A DNA stretch of 64,000 nucleotides from Falsirhodobacter xinxiangensis (GTDB lineage: Bacteria > Pseudomonadota > Alphaproteobacteria > Rhodobacterales > Rhodobacteraceae): assembly GCF_004959935.1 (NCBI RefSeq), contig NZ_SMYN01000005.1, forward strand, positions 186,001 to 250,000. The letters run 5' to 3'. The position numbers were made by a program, and so were the translations under genes. Below, in pieces: positions 43,006 to 51,967 of this stretch (position 1 is its first letter; each line of letters begins with the position of its first letter). The notes under the pieces are model-generated. The model did not search any database. It was not told the DNA's origin and saw nothing but the letters and a program-made list of their open reading frames with translations.

Positions 43006-44529
43006 TCACATGATCGCGCCGACCTGCCACGGCACGAATTCGTTGTCCCCGTAGCCGTATTCCTCGCTGCGGGTGGGCTGGCCCGATGCGGTGTCCAGCA
43101 TCAGCCGGAACAACCGCTCGCCCAGTGCCTCGATCGTCTCCTCGCCGGTCACGACGGTGCCGCAGTCCATGTCCATGTCTTCGGACATGTGGCGATACAT
43201 CTCGGAATTGCTGGCCAGTTTCAGCGAGGGGGCGGGCTTGAACCCCGACACCGACCCGCGCCCCGTGGTGAAGGCGATCAGGTTCGCGCCCCCCGCCACC
43301 TGACCCGTGACCGCCACGGGGTCGTAGCCGGGGGTGTCCATGAAGACGAGCCCGTGTTCCGTCACCCGTTCGGCATATTCGTAAACCGCGTTCAGCCGCG
43401 ACATGCCGCCCTTGGCCACCGCGCCCAGCGATTTTTCAAGGATGGTCGTCAACCCGCCCGCCTTGTTCCCGTGCGAGGGGTTGTTGTCCATTTCCGCATT
43501 GTTGCGGGTGGTGTAGTCGCGCCACCACTCGATCCGCTCCAGCAGCTTTTCGGCCACGGCGGGGGATGCGACGCGGCGCGTCAGCAGATGTTCGGCGCCA
43601 TAGATTTCGGGCGTTTCGGCAAGGATCACCGTGCCGCCATGCCGCACCAGCAGGTCGGCCGCATAGCCGAGGCCGGGATTGGCCGAGATGCCGGAATATC
43701 CGTCCGATCCGCCGCATTCCAAGGCCAGCGTCAGTCCGGATGCGGGCAGGGCCGTGCGTTTCGCGGCGCCGACCAGCGGCATCATCTCCTCGACCGCGCG
43801 GATGCCCGCCTCGACCGTGCGGCGGGTGCCGCCGACGGTCTGGATGGTCATGGTGCGCAGCCGGTTCGATTCCGCCAGCCCCTCGCGCTCCAGCAGCATC
43901 GGGATCTGGTTCGTCTCGCAGCCCAGACCGATCATCAGCACGCCGCCGACATTCGGATGCGTGGCATAGCCCGAGATGGTCCGCGCGAGGTAGTCATACC
44001 CCTCGGCCTTGGTGTTGAAGGCGCAGCCGCCGCCATGGGTCAGGGCGATCACGCCATCGACGCCGGGAAAGTCGCGGGCGGCAAAGTGCTGCGCCACCGC
44101 CTTCGACACCGTGGCCGAACAGTTCACCGAAGATATGATGGCGATGTAGTTGCGCGTGCCGATGCGCCCGTCGGGGCGGGCATAGCCCATGAACGTGGCG
44201 CGGTCTGCTTCGGCGATCATGTCCGGTTCGGTCGCGTCCACGCCGATGGCATAATCGCGAGTGAACTCGCCCACTGTCAGGTTCTGGGTGTGGACATGCG
44301 CGCCCGCTGCGATGCCGGTCGTGGCGAAACCGATGGTCTGGCCGTATTTCGTCACCGCCTCGCCCGCCGCGATGGGGCGCAGGGCCATCTTGTGGCCCCG
44401 CGGGATCGCGGTCAGCGGGCGGATGCCCTCGACATCGGTGCCCGCCTCGATGGCGATGCGGGCCACCGCGACATTGTCCGCCGGGTTCAGCCTGATCAGG
44501 GGCGAGACGTAGTTGGTCATGTCTGGCAT
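43006..44529 (-). CDS. Sugar-acid dehydratase, altronate/galactarate dehydratase (UxaA) family
   Basis: A 507-residue iron-dependent dehydratase. An N-terminal SAF domain (LNPADNVAVARIAIEAGT ... GEFTRDY) is joined to the large catalytic domain with LTHGGGCAFNTK, LIGLGCETNQIP, ALECGGSDGYSGISANP and AFTTGRGSVSG. UxaA-type enzymes remove water from hexonates to give 2-keto-3-deoxy acids; members in fucose loci act on L-fuconate. The start overlaps the GntR stop (TGATG); an ATG nine bases further in is possible. Substrate choice is inferred from the neighbouring pathway genes. Confidence 0.88.
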   Translation of the reverse strand: MPDMTNYVSPLIRLNPADNVAVARIAIEAGTDVEGIRPLTAIPRGHKMALRPIAAGEAVTKYGQTIGFATTGIAAGAHVHTQNLTVGEFTRDYAIGVDATEPDMIAEADRATFMGYARPDGRIGTRNYIAIISSVNCSATVSKAVAQHFAARDFPGVDGVIALTHGGGCAFNTKAEGYDYLARTISGYATHPNVGGVLMIGLGCETNQIPMLLEREGLAESNRLRTMTIQTVGGTRRTVEAGIRAVEEMMPLVGAAKRTALPASGLTLALECGGSDGYSGISANPGLGYAADLLVRHGGTVILAETPEIYGAEHLLTRRVASPAVAEKLLERIEWWRDYTTRNNAEMDNNPSHGNKAGGLTTILEKSLGAVAKGGMSRLNAVYEYAERVTEHGLVFMDTPGYDPVAVTGQVAGGANLIAFTTGRGSVSGFKPAPSLKLASNSEMYRHMSEDMDMDCGTVVTGEETIEALGERLFRLMLDTASGQPTRSEEYGYGDNEFVPWQVGAIM

Positions 44530-45170
44530 CAGGAACTCTCGTGATGAAGTTTCGCCATCACCTCGAACGAGGATTCGAGGTGGATGCGCATCGCAAGTTC
44601 GGCCTGATCGGGCTTGCCTGCGGCGATGGCGGCGGCAATGGCCGCGTGCTGTTCGGTGACCATGGCAAGGTGGCCGGGAACCGGCGCGGACATCTGGCGC
44701 ATACGGTCCAGATGCACCTTGGCAAGGGTGATGAATTTCCAGATCCGGGGCATCCCGCTGGCCCGCGCGATGGCGGCATGGAACGCGTCGTCGGCATCGA
44801 GATAAAGACCCAGCCGGTCCGAGGCGACCAGATCGCGCATCAACGCGATATGTGGGGCAAGATCGTCCGTCCCGTTCAACGCGGCGCGGCGCACGCTTTC
44901 GATTTCCAGCGCGCGGCGAATCACGAAACCTTCCTCGGCCACCTGGAACGAGATCGGGCTGACATAGGTGCCCGAATGCGGAAGCACGTTCACCAGCCCT
45001 TCGTCGGCAAGGCGCTGGACCGCCTCGCGCACGGGGGTGCGCGATATGGAAAGCCGGTCGCAGATGGCCTTCTCGACGATGGCCTCGCCCGGTGCCAGCT
45101 CCAGCATGATGATGGAGTGGCGCAACAACTCATATACTTGCTCGGCCTTTTGCGGTGCGCGATTCTGCAT
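44529..45170 (-). CDS. GntR-family regulator, FCD subfamily, of the sugar locus
   Basis: A 213-residue regulator with winged-helix CDRLSISRTPVREAVQRLADEGL (given as residues about 35-57) and an FCD effector domain with DADDAFHAAIA and a late MVTEQHAAIA. It is the first gene of the minus-strand operon and is divergent from the plus-strand operon, so it is placed to control both. FCD proteins sense acids such as gluconate-like intermediates; here a sugar acid or keto-deoxy acid is likely. A duplicated GACTCATRTAT element lies in the shared promoter region. Confidence 0.9.
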   Translation of the reverse strand: MQNRAPQKAEQVYELLRHSIIMLELAPGEAIVEKAICDRLSISRTPVREAVQRLADEGLVNVLPHSGTYVSPISFQVAEEGFVIRRALEIESVRRAALNGTDDLAPHIALMRDLVASDRLGLYLDADDAFHAAIARASGMPRIWKFITLAKVHLDRMRQMSAPVPGHLAMVTEQHAAIAAAIAAGKPDQAELAMRIHLESSFEVMAKLHHESS

Positions 45171-45237
45171 CTGTCAGCTTCTCCCTTGTGGCAAATATCC
45201 AGTTATAGCGGGATTTTGCAATCGTCTTTTTCGATGC

Positions 45238-45267
45238 TTGACAGACTCATGTATTGCTGCGCTATCT
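45238..45267 (+). promoter_or_regulatory. Candidate promoter of the plus-strand catabolic operon
   Basis: TTGACA, 18-base spacer, CTATCT, about 80 bases before the dehydrogenase gene. The direct-repeat operator overlaps and follows it. Confidence 0.5.
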
Positions 45268-45278
45268 GACTCATATAT
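45244..45278. promoter_or_regulatory. Direct-repeat operator candidate GACTCATRTAT
   Basis: GACTCATGTAT (45244-45254) and GACTCATATAT (45268-45278) match at 10 of 11 positions and are 24 bases apart. They span the spacer and start region of the candidate promoter, so a bound protein (probably the adjacent GntR regulator) would block transcription. Confidence 0.45.
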
Positions 45279-45316
45279 CGGTTGGGTCTGAGGAGCGCCC
45301 GCCGGAGGAGGAAAAA

Positions 45317-45352
45317 ATGCCCGGATTGACCCGTCAGGGGGCGCTGTCGTGA
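45317..45352 (+). CDS. 11-codon leader ORF coupled to the iron dehydrogenase gene
   Basis: A strong GGAGGAGG (45304-45311) precedes an ATG that opens a frame encoding MPGLTRQGALS; its TGA overlaps the GTG start of the dehydrogenase (GTGA). The leader is in a different frame from the dehydrogenase. It may serve only to bring ribosomes to the GTG start, or it may be a vestige of an older start. Confidence 0.4.
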   Translation: MPGLTRQGALS

Positions 45353-46458
45353 GCGCGATCAATTACCTGACCCGCATCGAATTCGCAGAGGGCGAGATCG
45401 CCCGCCTGCCCGAATTTCTGGCCGCCCTTGGTGTCTCGCGCCCGCTGATCGCAACCGATCGCGGGCTGGTTGCGACGGGGCTGGTGGACCGCGTGGCCGG
45501 AATGCTGGCCGATGCCTCGGTTTTTGCCGACACGCCCGCCAACCCGACCGAGCAGGCGGTTCTGGCCGCCCATGCCCAATACAAGGCCGATGGCTGCGAC
45601 GGGATCGTCGGCCTTGGCGGCGGATCGTCGCTGGATCTGGCCAAGGCCGTCCGGCTGCTGACCGGTCATGACGGGCCGCTGGAGCAATATACCGCCGTTG
45701 CGGGCGGGGTCGGGCGCATCCACGGCAATATCTGCCCGATGATCGCGGTTCCCACCACATCCGGGACCGGGTCCGAAGTGGGGCGCGCGGCGGTCATCAT
45801 CACAGCAGACGGGCGCAAGCTGGGGATCATCTCGGGGTTCATGCTGCCCAGCATCGCGCTGTGCGATCCCGAGTTGACCTATGGCCTGCCGAAAAGGCTC
45901 ACGGCGGCGACGGGGATGGATGCGATCTCGCACTGTCTGGAAACCTATATGGCCCCGGCCTTCAACCCGCCGGCCGAGGCGATTGCGCTGCACGGTCTGG
46001 ACTGCGGTCTGCGCGCGATCGAACCCGCCATGGCGAACGGGCAGGGTCGGGACGCGCGCCGTGACATGATGACCTGCGCGCTGGAAGGCGCGATGGCGTT
46101 CCAGAAGGGTCTGGGCGCCGTTCATGCGCTGACCCATCCGCTTGGCGCGATCCGCGAGTTGAACCTGCATCACGGCACGCTGAACGCGGTGCTGATGCCG
46201 GCGGTGCTGCGGTTCAACCGCCCCGTCATCGGCGCGAAATGGGATGTTCTGGCCGCGCGGATGGGGGGCGCGCCGGATGAGGTGATCGCCGCGCTGAACA
46301 CGCGCATCGGGATGCCGACCGGCCTGCGCGCGATGGGCGTGACGGACGCGATGATGGAGGCCGTCTCGCACGCCGCGCTGAAGGATCATTGCCACGCGAC
46401 CAACCCGCGCATCGCCACGCAAGCCGAATACCTGGGCATTCTTCGCGAAGCTGCCTGA
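45349..46458 (+). CDS. Iron-containing alcohol dehydrogenase
   Basis: A 369-residue cytoplasmic group III dehydrogenase (NAD-linked). The nucleotide loop GLGGGSSLDLAKAV, TTSGTGSEVGRAAVI, and metal ligands in DAISHCLETY, ALTHPLGA and NLHHGTLNAVLMP are present. Such enzymes interconvert small alcohols and aldehydes, for example lactaldehyde and propanediol, which arise in deoxysugar breakdown. The start is GTG with an AGGGGG stretch upstream, and it overlaps the stop of a short leader ORF. First full gene of the plus-strand operon. Confidence 0.88.
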   Translation: MSAINYLTRIEFAEGEIARLPEFLAALGVSRPLIATDRGLVATGLVDRVAGMLADASVFADTPANPTEQAVLAAHAQYKADGCDGIVGLGGGSSLDLAKAVRLLTGHDGPLEQYTAVAGGVGRIHGNICPMIAVPTTSGTGSEVGRAAVIITADGRKLGIISGFMLPSIALCDPELTYGLPKRLTAATGMDAISHCLETYMAPAFNPPAEAIALHGLDCGLRAIEPAMANGQGRDARRDMMTCALEGAMAFQKGLGAVHALTHPLGAIRELNLHHGTLNAVLMPAVLRFNRPVIGAKWDVLAARMGGAPDEVIAALNTRIGMPTGLRAMGVTDAMMEAVSHAALKDHCHATNPRIATQAEYLGILREAA

Positions 46459-46477
46459 AACAAACTGGGAGGGAAAA

Positions 46478-47509
46478 ATGGACAACGAGAAACTGGTGCA
46501 CAGCCATGACGGCATCCGCCTGACGCGGCGCGGTCTTCTGTCGGCGGGGGCGGCGGCAACGGTCGCGGCCACGCTGATCCGGCCGGGCTTTTCATGGGCG
46601 CAGAATGCGGAACTGACCTTCTGCGCGTCCCTGGGCTGGACGGTCTGGGAATCGGGCCGCCATATCGTCAACGGCTACAAGGACGCGGTGGAACGTCTGG
46701 GCGGCACGCTGACGATTGCCGACGCCAACTATGACGTGAAGAAGCAGGCCGACCAGATCCTCGCCTTCGTGGAATCGAAACCGGCGGCGATCTTCATCAC
46801 GCCAGCGGATGCGGCCGCCATTTCGCCCGCCGTGCAGCAGGCGGTGGCCTCGGGCATCCCGATCTTCATCGGCGACAGCTATGTGCCGAACACCACCGTC
46901 ACCTCGACCGCGATGTCGAACAATTTCGGTCTGGGCGCCTATCCTGCGGAATACATCGCCAACACGCTGGAGGGGAAAGGCAAGGTCGCGCTGGTCTCGC
47001 TGCCGTCCAACGAAAGCTGGGACCAGCGGACGCTGGGTGCGAAATCGGTCTTCACCCGCTTCCCGGACATCGAGATCGTGTCCGAGATCGCCTTCGCGCT
47101 TGGCGGATCGACCACGCCGCGTCAGGTGGTGGACCAGATCCTGACAGCGAATCCGGAACTGGATGCGATCTGGTGCGCGTGGGACGGGGCGGCGTCCGAA
47201 GGCACGCTGGCGATCCGCGCGGCAGGGCGCGACACGATCATCACCGGCATCGACGGCGGGGCGCAATCCTTCGAATACATCAAGGCGGATTCGCCCTTCA
47301 AGATCACCATGGCGCAAAGCTTCTACGAGATGGCGTATATGAACGCCTTCTATGCGCACGAGGTCGCGGCCGGTCGCCTTGCCCCGCGTTTCATCATCAC
47401 GCCGACCTATGCCGTGACGAAGGACTCGCTCGATCCGCTGGACACCATTCCCGACACCTATGACGTGCCGGGCGAGGCTGCGAAGCTGGGCTGGAACCGC
47501 GTTCTGTAA
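46478..47509 (+). CDS. Sugar ABC transporter, periplasmic binding protein, Tat-type signal
   Basis: A 343-residue CUT2 binding protein. The N-terminus has a twin-arginine signal (LTRRGLLSAGAAATVAATLI, cleavage near FSWA), unusual for sugar binders and implying folding before export. The body has SLGWTVWESGRHIVNGYKDA, ADQILAFVESKPAAIFITPAD and a GVASGIPIFIGD-like hinge region. It precedes the double ATPase and two permeases of the same operon. It is distinct from the binding protein of the divergent operon, so the locus imports two substrates or has redundant importers. Confidence 0.88.
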   Translation: MDNEKLVHSHDGIRLTRRGLLSAGAAATVAATLIRPGFSWAQNAELTFCASLGWTVWESGRHIVNGYKDAVERLGGTLTIADANYDVKKQADQILAFVESKPAAIFITPADAAAISPAVQQAVASGIPIFIGDSYVPNTTVTSTAMSNNFGLGAYPAEYIANTLEGKGKVALVSLPSNESWDQRTLGAKSVFTRFPDIEIVSEIAFALGGSTTPRQVVDQILTANPELDAIWCAWDGAASEGTLAIRAAGRDTIITGIDGGAQSFEYIKADSPFKITMAQSFYEMAYMNAFYAHEVAAGRLAPRFIITPTYAVTKDSLDPLDTIPDTYDVPGEAAKLGWNRVL

Positions 47510-47519
47510 GGAGGCAACC

Positions 47520-49025
47520 ATGACATCGGGCACCCGAACGGTCCTTGACATGCGCGGTATCGAAAAGCGCTTCGGGGACGTCAAGGCACTTGGGCATGTG
47601 GATTTCGATCTGGACGCAGGCGAGATCCATGCGCTTCTGGGCGTCAACGGCGCGGGGAAATCCACGCTGATCAAGATCCTGTCGGGGGTCTATGTCAAAA
47701 GCGGCGGCACCATCGCCGTCGGCGGTGTCCAGCACGAGCTGGGCACCCCCCGCGCCGCGATCGAGGCGGGGATCGCCACCGTGCAGCAGCACCCCGAACT
47801 GGTGGGCGATCTGACGGGGGCGGAAAACATCTTTCTGGGGCACGAGGGCGCGCGCCCCGGCCTGTTCGGGCGCATCGACCGCGCGGATATCGCGCGGCGG
47901 GCCGAGGCACTGCTTCAGCGGTTCCCCATCCAGATCGACCTTTCGCGCCGCGTGGCCGACATGCCCGCCGTGGACCGCGAGATCGTGGCGATCCTGCACG
48001 CGCTGCGGCTGGAGAATACGCGCATCCTGATCCTGGACGAGCCGACCTCGACCTTGACCGAACGCGAGAAGGCATCGCTGTTTTCGATGATGCGGATGCT
48101 GCGCAAGGCGGGCATCGCGATCATCTACATCACCCACCGGCTGGAGGAAGTCTATGAGATCGCCGACCGCTTCACCGTCTTCCGCGGCGGGCAGAAGGTC
48201 GCCTGCCATACCGTGGCCGAGGCGCGGGGAAAGGCGATCTCGATCCCCGTTCTGATGCTGGGCGCGGGCGGGGGGCTGACATTTCCGCCCCGCACGGGCC
48301 GCAGCGACGGCGCGGTGGTGCTGGAGGCCGAAGGTCTGTCGGCAGACGGGTTCGCGAATGTCAGCCTGACCGCGCGCAAGGGCGAGATCCTGGGCATCTT
48401 CGGCCTTGTCGGATCGGGCGTGGACGAATTGTCGAAGGCGCTGTTCGGGGCGATCCCGTCGTCCGGCGCGCTGCGGCTGGAGGGCCGCGATGTGCGGTTC
48501 CGATCGCCGGCCGAGGCGTTGCGCGCGGGCATCTTCCTTGTGCCCGGCGACCGGCGTGCCGAAGGGCTGACACTGGACGAGAACGTCATCTTCAATACGG
48601 TCGCGGCGAACATGTCCCGCGCCTCGTTGGGCGGGCTGATGCGCTTTGGCGCGAACCGCCGCGCGGCGCGCGAACTGGCGCAGATGGTGGATCTGCAACC
48701 CATGCGCCTTGACCGCGACCTGCGCGGCTTTTCAGGCGGCAACCAGCAGAAGGTCGTCATCGCGCGCGGGCTTTATCGTCAGGCGAAATGCTACATCTTC
48801 GTGGAACCGACGGTGGGCGTCGATATCGGCGCACGGTCCCGCATCTATGCGCTCATGCGCGAGATTTCCAAGGACGCGGCGGTGATCGTCATGTCCTCCG
48901 ACTGCGACGAGGTTCACGGCGTCGCCGACCGCACGCTGGCGCTTTACAAGGGCCGCCCCATCGAGGGCGCGGCAGACCGCGACCAGCTTCTTCACGCAGG
49001 CATCATGGGAGGGGTCGCGGCATGA
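47520..49025 (+). CDS. Sugar ABC transporter ATP-binding protein, double-NBD
   Basis: A 501-residue ATPase with two nucleotide-binding domains: Walker [12 protein letters not shown] and ILILDEPTSTL in the first, [15 protein letters not shown] and EPTVGVDIGARSR in the second. Start at 47520 with GGAGG 5 bases upstream. The signature of the first domain is altered (VADMPAVDREI instead of LS-GGQ), a pattern seen in some CUT2 ATPases. Its TGA overlaps the next ATG. Confidence 0.93.
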   Translation: MTSGTRTVLDMRGIEKRFGDVKALGHVDFDLDAGEIHALLGVNGAGKSTLIKILSGVYVKSGGTIAVGGVQHELGTPRAAIEAGIATVQQHPELVGDLTGAENIFLGHEGARPGLFGRIDRADIARRAEALLQRFPIQIDLSRRVADMPAVDREIVAILHALRLENTRILILDEPTSTLTEREKASLFSMMRMLRKAGIAIIYITHRLEEVYEIADRFTVFRGGQKVACHTVAEARGKAISIPVLMLGAGGGLTFPPRTGRSDGAVVLEAEGLSADGFANVSLTARKGEILGIFGLVGSGVDELSKALFGAIPSSGALRLEGRDVRFRSPAEALRAGIFLVPGDRRAEGLTLDENVIFNTVAANMSRASLGGLMRFGANRRAARELAQMVDLQPMRLDRDLRGFSGGNQQKVVIARGLYRQAKCYIFVEPTVGVDIGARSRIYALMREISKDAAVIVMSSDCDEVHGVADRTLALYKGRPIEGAADRDQLLHAGIMGGVAA

Positions 49026-49981
49026 TCTCGAACCGGCTTTTCATACGGCTTCTGGCCTTTGCCGCCTTGGTCGCGGTGATCGCGGCGATCTTCTGGTCGC
49101 AGAACCCGGCGTTTCTGTCGGGCGGCAACATCCGCGCGCTGATGCGGCACATGTCGGTGCAGGGTCTTGCGGCGCTGGGCCTGACCTTCGTGATCGTGGT
49201 GCGCCATTTCGACCTCAGCTTTCCGGGCGTTGCGTCCATGGGGGCGATGACGCTGGGCTGGCTGATCGCGTCCGGCGCGCCGTTTCCGGCAGCCATCGCG
49301 GGTGCGCTGGCGGTGGGGCTGGTCTTCGGGCTGGTGAACGGAATCGCGGTTGCGCGGTTCGGCCTGCCGGACATCGTGACGACCATCGCGACGGGCGGGC
49401 TGGCGGTGGGCTTTTCGTATTTCTATTCGAACGGGACGTCGATTTCGCAGAACTTCTTCATGTCGGGCATTCTGGATCTGAACGACAAGCGGATCATTGG
49501 GCTGGACATGCCGTTCGCGATCCTGATGGCGGCGGCGGGGGTGGCGGCTGTGGTGCTGCACGCCTCGCGCGTGGGGGCGGGGATGTACGCGACGGGGCAG
49601 AACCGCGTCTCGGCCCGCTTTGCCGGGATCGCGACGCGGCGGCTGATCGTGCTGGCCTTTGCGCTCTGCGGCACGATGGCGTGCCTCGCGATCACGCTTC
49701 TGGTCGCATCGTCGGGGGCGGCGAACGTCACGGCGGGGGGGCAGCTTCTGATGCCCGCATTCGCCGCGGTCTATCTGGGGGCGGCGCTGTTCGGGCGGCC
49801 TTCGGTGGGGGCGACGCTGGCGGGAACGCTGATGATGTCGACCATGCTGAACGGCTTCACGCTGCTGGCGATCCCCTACTACTACTCCGACGCCATCGTC
49901 AGCACGGTTCTGATCGCGGCCATCGCCATCTTCGATCCGCGCCTGTCCGGTCTTCTGAACTTCCGAAAGGCAGCAGCATGA
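49022..49981 (+). CDS. Sugar ABC transporter permease (CUT2)
   Basis: A 319-residue inner-membrane permease with eight or more helices and VVRHFDLSFPGVASMGAM, GQNRVSARFAGIATRR and VYLGAALFGRPSVGATL. The usual GG-T-S/I-x-GG block is modified (YLGAALFGRPSVGA), as in the other members of this subgroup. ATGA overlaps couple it to the ATPase before and the permease after. Confidence 0.9.
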   Translation: MISNRLFIRLLAFAALVAVIAAIFWSQNPAFLSGGNIRALMRHMSVQGLAALGLTFVIVVRHFDLSFPGVASMGAMTLGWLIASGAPFPAAIAGALAVGLVFGLVNGIAVARFGLPDIVTTIATGGLAVGFSYFYSNGTSISQNFFMSGILDLNDKRIIGLDMPFAILMAAAGVAAVVLHASRVGAGMYATGQNRVSARFAGIATRRLIVLAFALCGTMACLAITLLVASSGAANVTAGGQLLMPAFAAVYLGAALFGRPSVGATLAGTLMMSTMLNGFTLLAIPYYYSDAIVSTVLIAAIAIFDPRLSGLLNFRKAAA

Positions 49982-50952
49982 GCGCCCTGACCGCAGACAT
50001 CCCGCAGCGCCGCCGTGGAGCGGACTTCCTGATGCGTTACGCCTTCTTCATCCTTGTCGCCGTGGTCTTCGTGGCCTTCGCCATCCTGCGCCCGACCTTC
50101 GTGACACCGGGCAACATCCACGGGATGCTGATGTCGGCCTCGATTGCCGGGCTGATGTTCCTTGGGCTGACATGGCTCATCGCGGCGGGCGAGATCGACG
50201 TCAGCTTCATGTCCGTCGCCGCGCTGGCGAATATGGTCACGGCGGCGCTGGTGCAGGACGGGCAGGGCTGGGCTCTTGCCTCGCTGGGCGGTCTTGGGGC
50301 AGGGGTCGCGTTCGGGCTGGTGAATGCCAGCCTCGTGGCGGGGCTGCGGCTTCCGGCGCTGGTGATCACCATTGCGACGGGGGCGCTGGCGGCGTCGATC
50401 GCGGCGGCCATCGGGCTGGGCACGTCGATCGCGCTGAACAACACCGGCTTCGTCGGGCAGGTGCTGGGCCTGCGGGTCGGGGTGCTGCCGCTGATCGCGG
50501 TGATCGTGGCGGGGCTTTATGCCGTCAGCTGGTTCGTCCAGGAACGGCTGACCTTCGGCCATTACATCTATGCGATGGAGCAGAACCGCGCCGCGGTGGT
50601 CGAGGCGGGCGTGCCGGTGAACCGGATGCTGTTCATGCTGTTCGTGCTTTCGGGCGTGGTGTCGTCGCTGGCGGGCGTGCTGCTGGCCGCGAACCTTTCG
50701 TCGGGGCAGCCCTATCTGGGCACGTCCTATTTCCTTGACGGGCTGACAGCGGTGCTTCTGGGCGGCATGGCGCTGAAACTGGGCAAGCCGAACGTGCTTG
50801 GCACGCTGGCTGCGACGATCTTTCTGATCGGGCTTCTGAACGGGGCGGCGCTTCTGGGCTGGACGGACAGCCAGCGCCAGATCGTCCGGGGCAGCCTTTT
50901 GCTGGTGGGCGTCGGCCTTGTCGTCTTCGCCCGCAGCCGCCGTAAAACATGA
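49978..50952 (+). CDS. Sugar ABC transporter permease (CUT2)
   Basis: A 324-residue partner permease with LIAAGEIDVSFMSVAAL, EQNRAAVVEAGVPVNRM and VLLGGMALKLGKPNVLGTL. It overlaps the preceding permease (ATGA) and is followed within 9 bases by the aldo/keto reductase gene, tying transport to catabolism. Confidence 0.9.
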   Translation: MSALTADIPQRRRGADFLMRYAFFILVAVVFVAFAILRPTFVTPGNIHGMLMSASIAGLMFLGLTWLIAAGEIDVSFMSVAALANMVTAALVQDGQGWALASLGGLGAGVAFGLVNASLVAGLRLPALVITIATGALAASIAAAIGLGTSIALNNTGFVGQVLGLRVGVLPLIAVIVAGLYAVSWFVQERLTFGHYIYAMEQNRAAVVEAGVPVNRMLFMLFVLSGVVSSLAGVLLAANLSSGQPYLGTSYFLDGLTAVLLGGMALKLGKPNVLGTLAATIFLIGLLNGAALLGWTDSQRQIVRGSLLLVGVGLVVFARSRRKT

Positions 50953-50960
50953 GGGACATG

Positions 50961-51965
50961 ATGAAAGCGACCACCCGCCGCCCTGTCGGCACCACGGGGC
51001 TGGAGGTGACGGCCCTTGGCATCGGTTCGGCCCCCTTGGGCGGGCTGTATGCCGATGTGCCCGCGCCACAGGCGCTGGAGATGCTGGAGACGGCTTGGGA
51101 TCTGGGCATCCGGTATTTCGACACCGCGCCGATGTATGGGCTGACCCGGTCGGAACATCTGGTCGGCCAGACCCTGCGCGAGCGCGACGGCTATGCCCTG
51201 TCCACCAAGGTCGGGCGTCTGATGACCACCGAACGCGCGGGCCGCAAGCTGCCGCCCGAGCCGCCGAAGAACCCGCTCGACCCCGGCTGGCACAACGGCC
51301 TGCCGTTCCGCGAGGTGTTCGATTACAGCTATGACGGCGTGATGCGCAGCTTCGACGACAGCCAGCAGCGGCTGGGCATCCGCGATATCGACCTGCTGTA
51401 TGTCCATGACATCGGGCGCGTGACCCATGCCGATCTGCACGACCACCACTGGGGTTCCTTGACCAAGGGCGGCGGTTTCCGCGCGCTGCAGGAGCTGAAG
51501 GCGGCGGGCGATATCAAAGGGTTCGGTCTGGGCGTGAACGAGTGGGAAGCCATCCGCGACGCGCTGGAGGAAACGGATCTGGATTGCTGCATGCTGGCGG
51601 GGCGCTATTCGCTGCTGGACCGGGATGCGCAGGATTTCCTGTCGCGGGCAGGTGTGCCTTTGGTGATCGCGGGGGTCTACAACTCGGGCATCCTTGCGGC
51701 GCCGAAGGGCGGGCGGCGGAAGTTCAACTATGCCGATGCCGACCCCGCCGTGGTGGCCAAGGTCGAACGCCTGCGCGAGGTCTGCGACGGGTATGACGTG
51801 CCGCTGGCCGCCGCGGCGATCCGTTTTCCCATGCGCCACCCCGCCGTCACCTGCGTCGTCATCGGCGCCAAGACCGCCGCGCAACTGCGCCAGAACGTCG
51901 AATGGTTCGACACCGACCTGCCCGACGCGATCTGGGCAGACCTCGACCAAGCTATCGGAGAGTAA
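50961..51965 (+). CDS. Aldo/keto reductase, L-fucose / D-threo-aldose 1-dehydrogenase type
   Basis: A 334-residue TIM-barrel NAD(P)-dependent enzyme. The AKR tetrad is visible: Asp and Tyr in FDTAPMYG, Lys in LSTKVGRL, His in LYVHDIG. The RRPVGTTGLEVTALGIGSAPLGGLY opening and the subfamily length fit D-threo-aldose 1-dehydrogenases (L-fucose dehydrogenases), which oxidise the anomeric carbon to a lactone. GAGGGA sits before three closely spaced ATGs; 50961 has the best spacing. FucU and a lactonase follow directly, supporting L-fucose or a similar sugar as substrate. Confidence 0.88.
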   Translation: MKATTRRPVGTTGLEVTALGIGSAPLGGLYADVPAPQALEMLETAWDLGIRYFDTAPMYGLTRSEHLVGQTLRERDGYALSTKVGRLMTTERAGRKLPPEPPKNPLDPGWHNGLPFREVFDYSYDGVMRSFDDSQQRLGIRDIDLLYVHDIGRVTHADLHDHHWGSLTKGGGFRALQELKAAGDIKGFGLGVNEWEAIRDALEETDLDCCMLAGRYSLLDRDAQDFLSRAGVPLVIAGVYNSGILAAPKGGRRKFNYADADPAVVAKVERLREVCDGYDVPLAAAAIRFPMRHPAVTCVVIGAKTAAQLRQNVEWFDTDLPDAIWADLDQAIGE

Positions 51966-51967
51966 GA

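Noticed and set aside
39735-43013. A 1092-codon open frame on the plus strand
   Set aside because: Antisense to the GldA, SDR and GMC genes, all of which have intact catalytic motifs; the frame has shadow composition.
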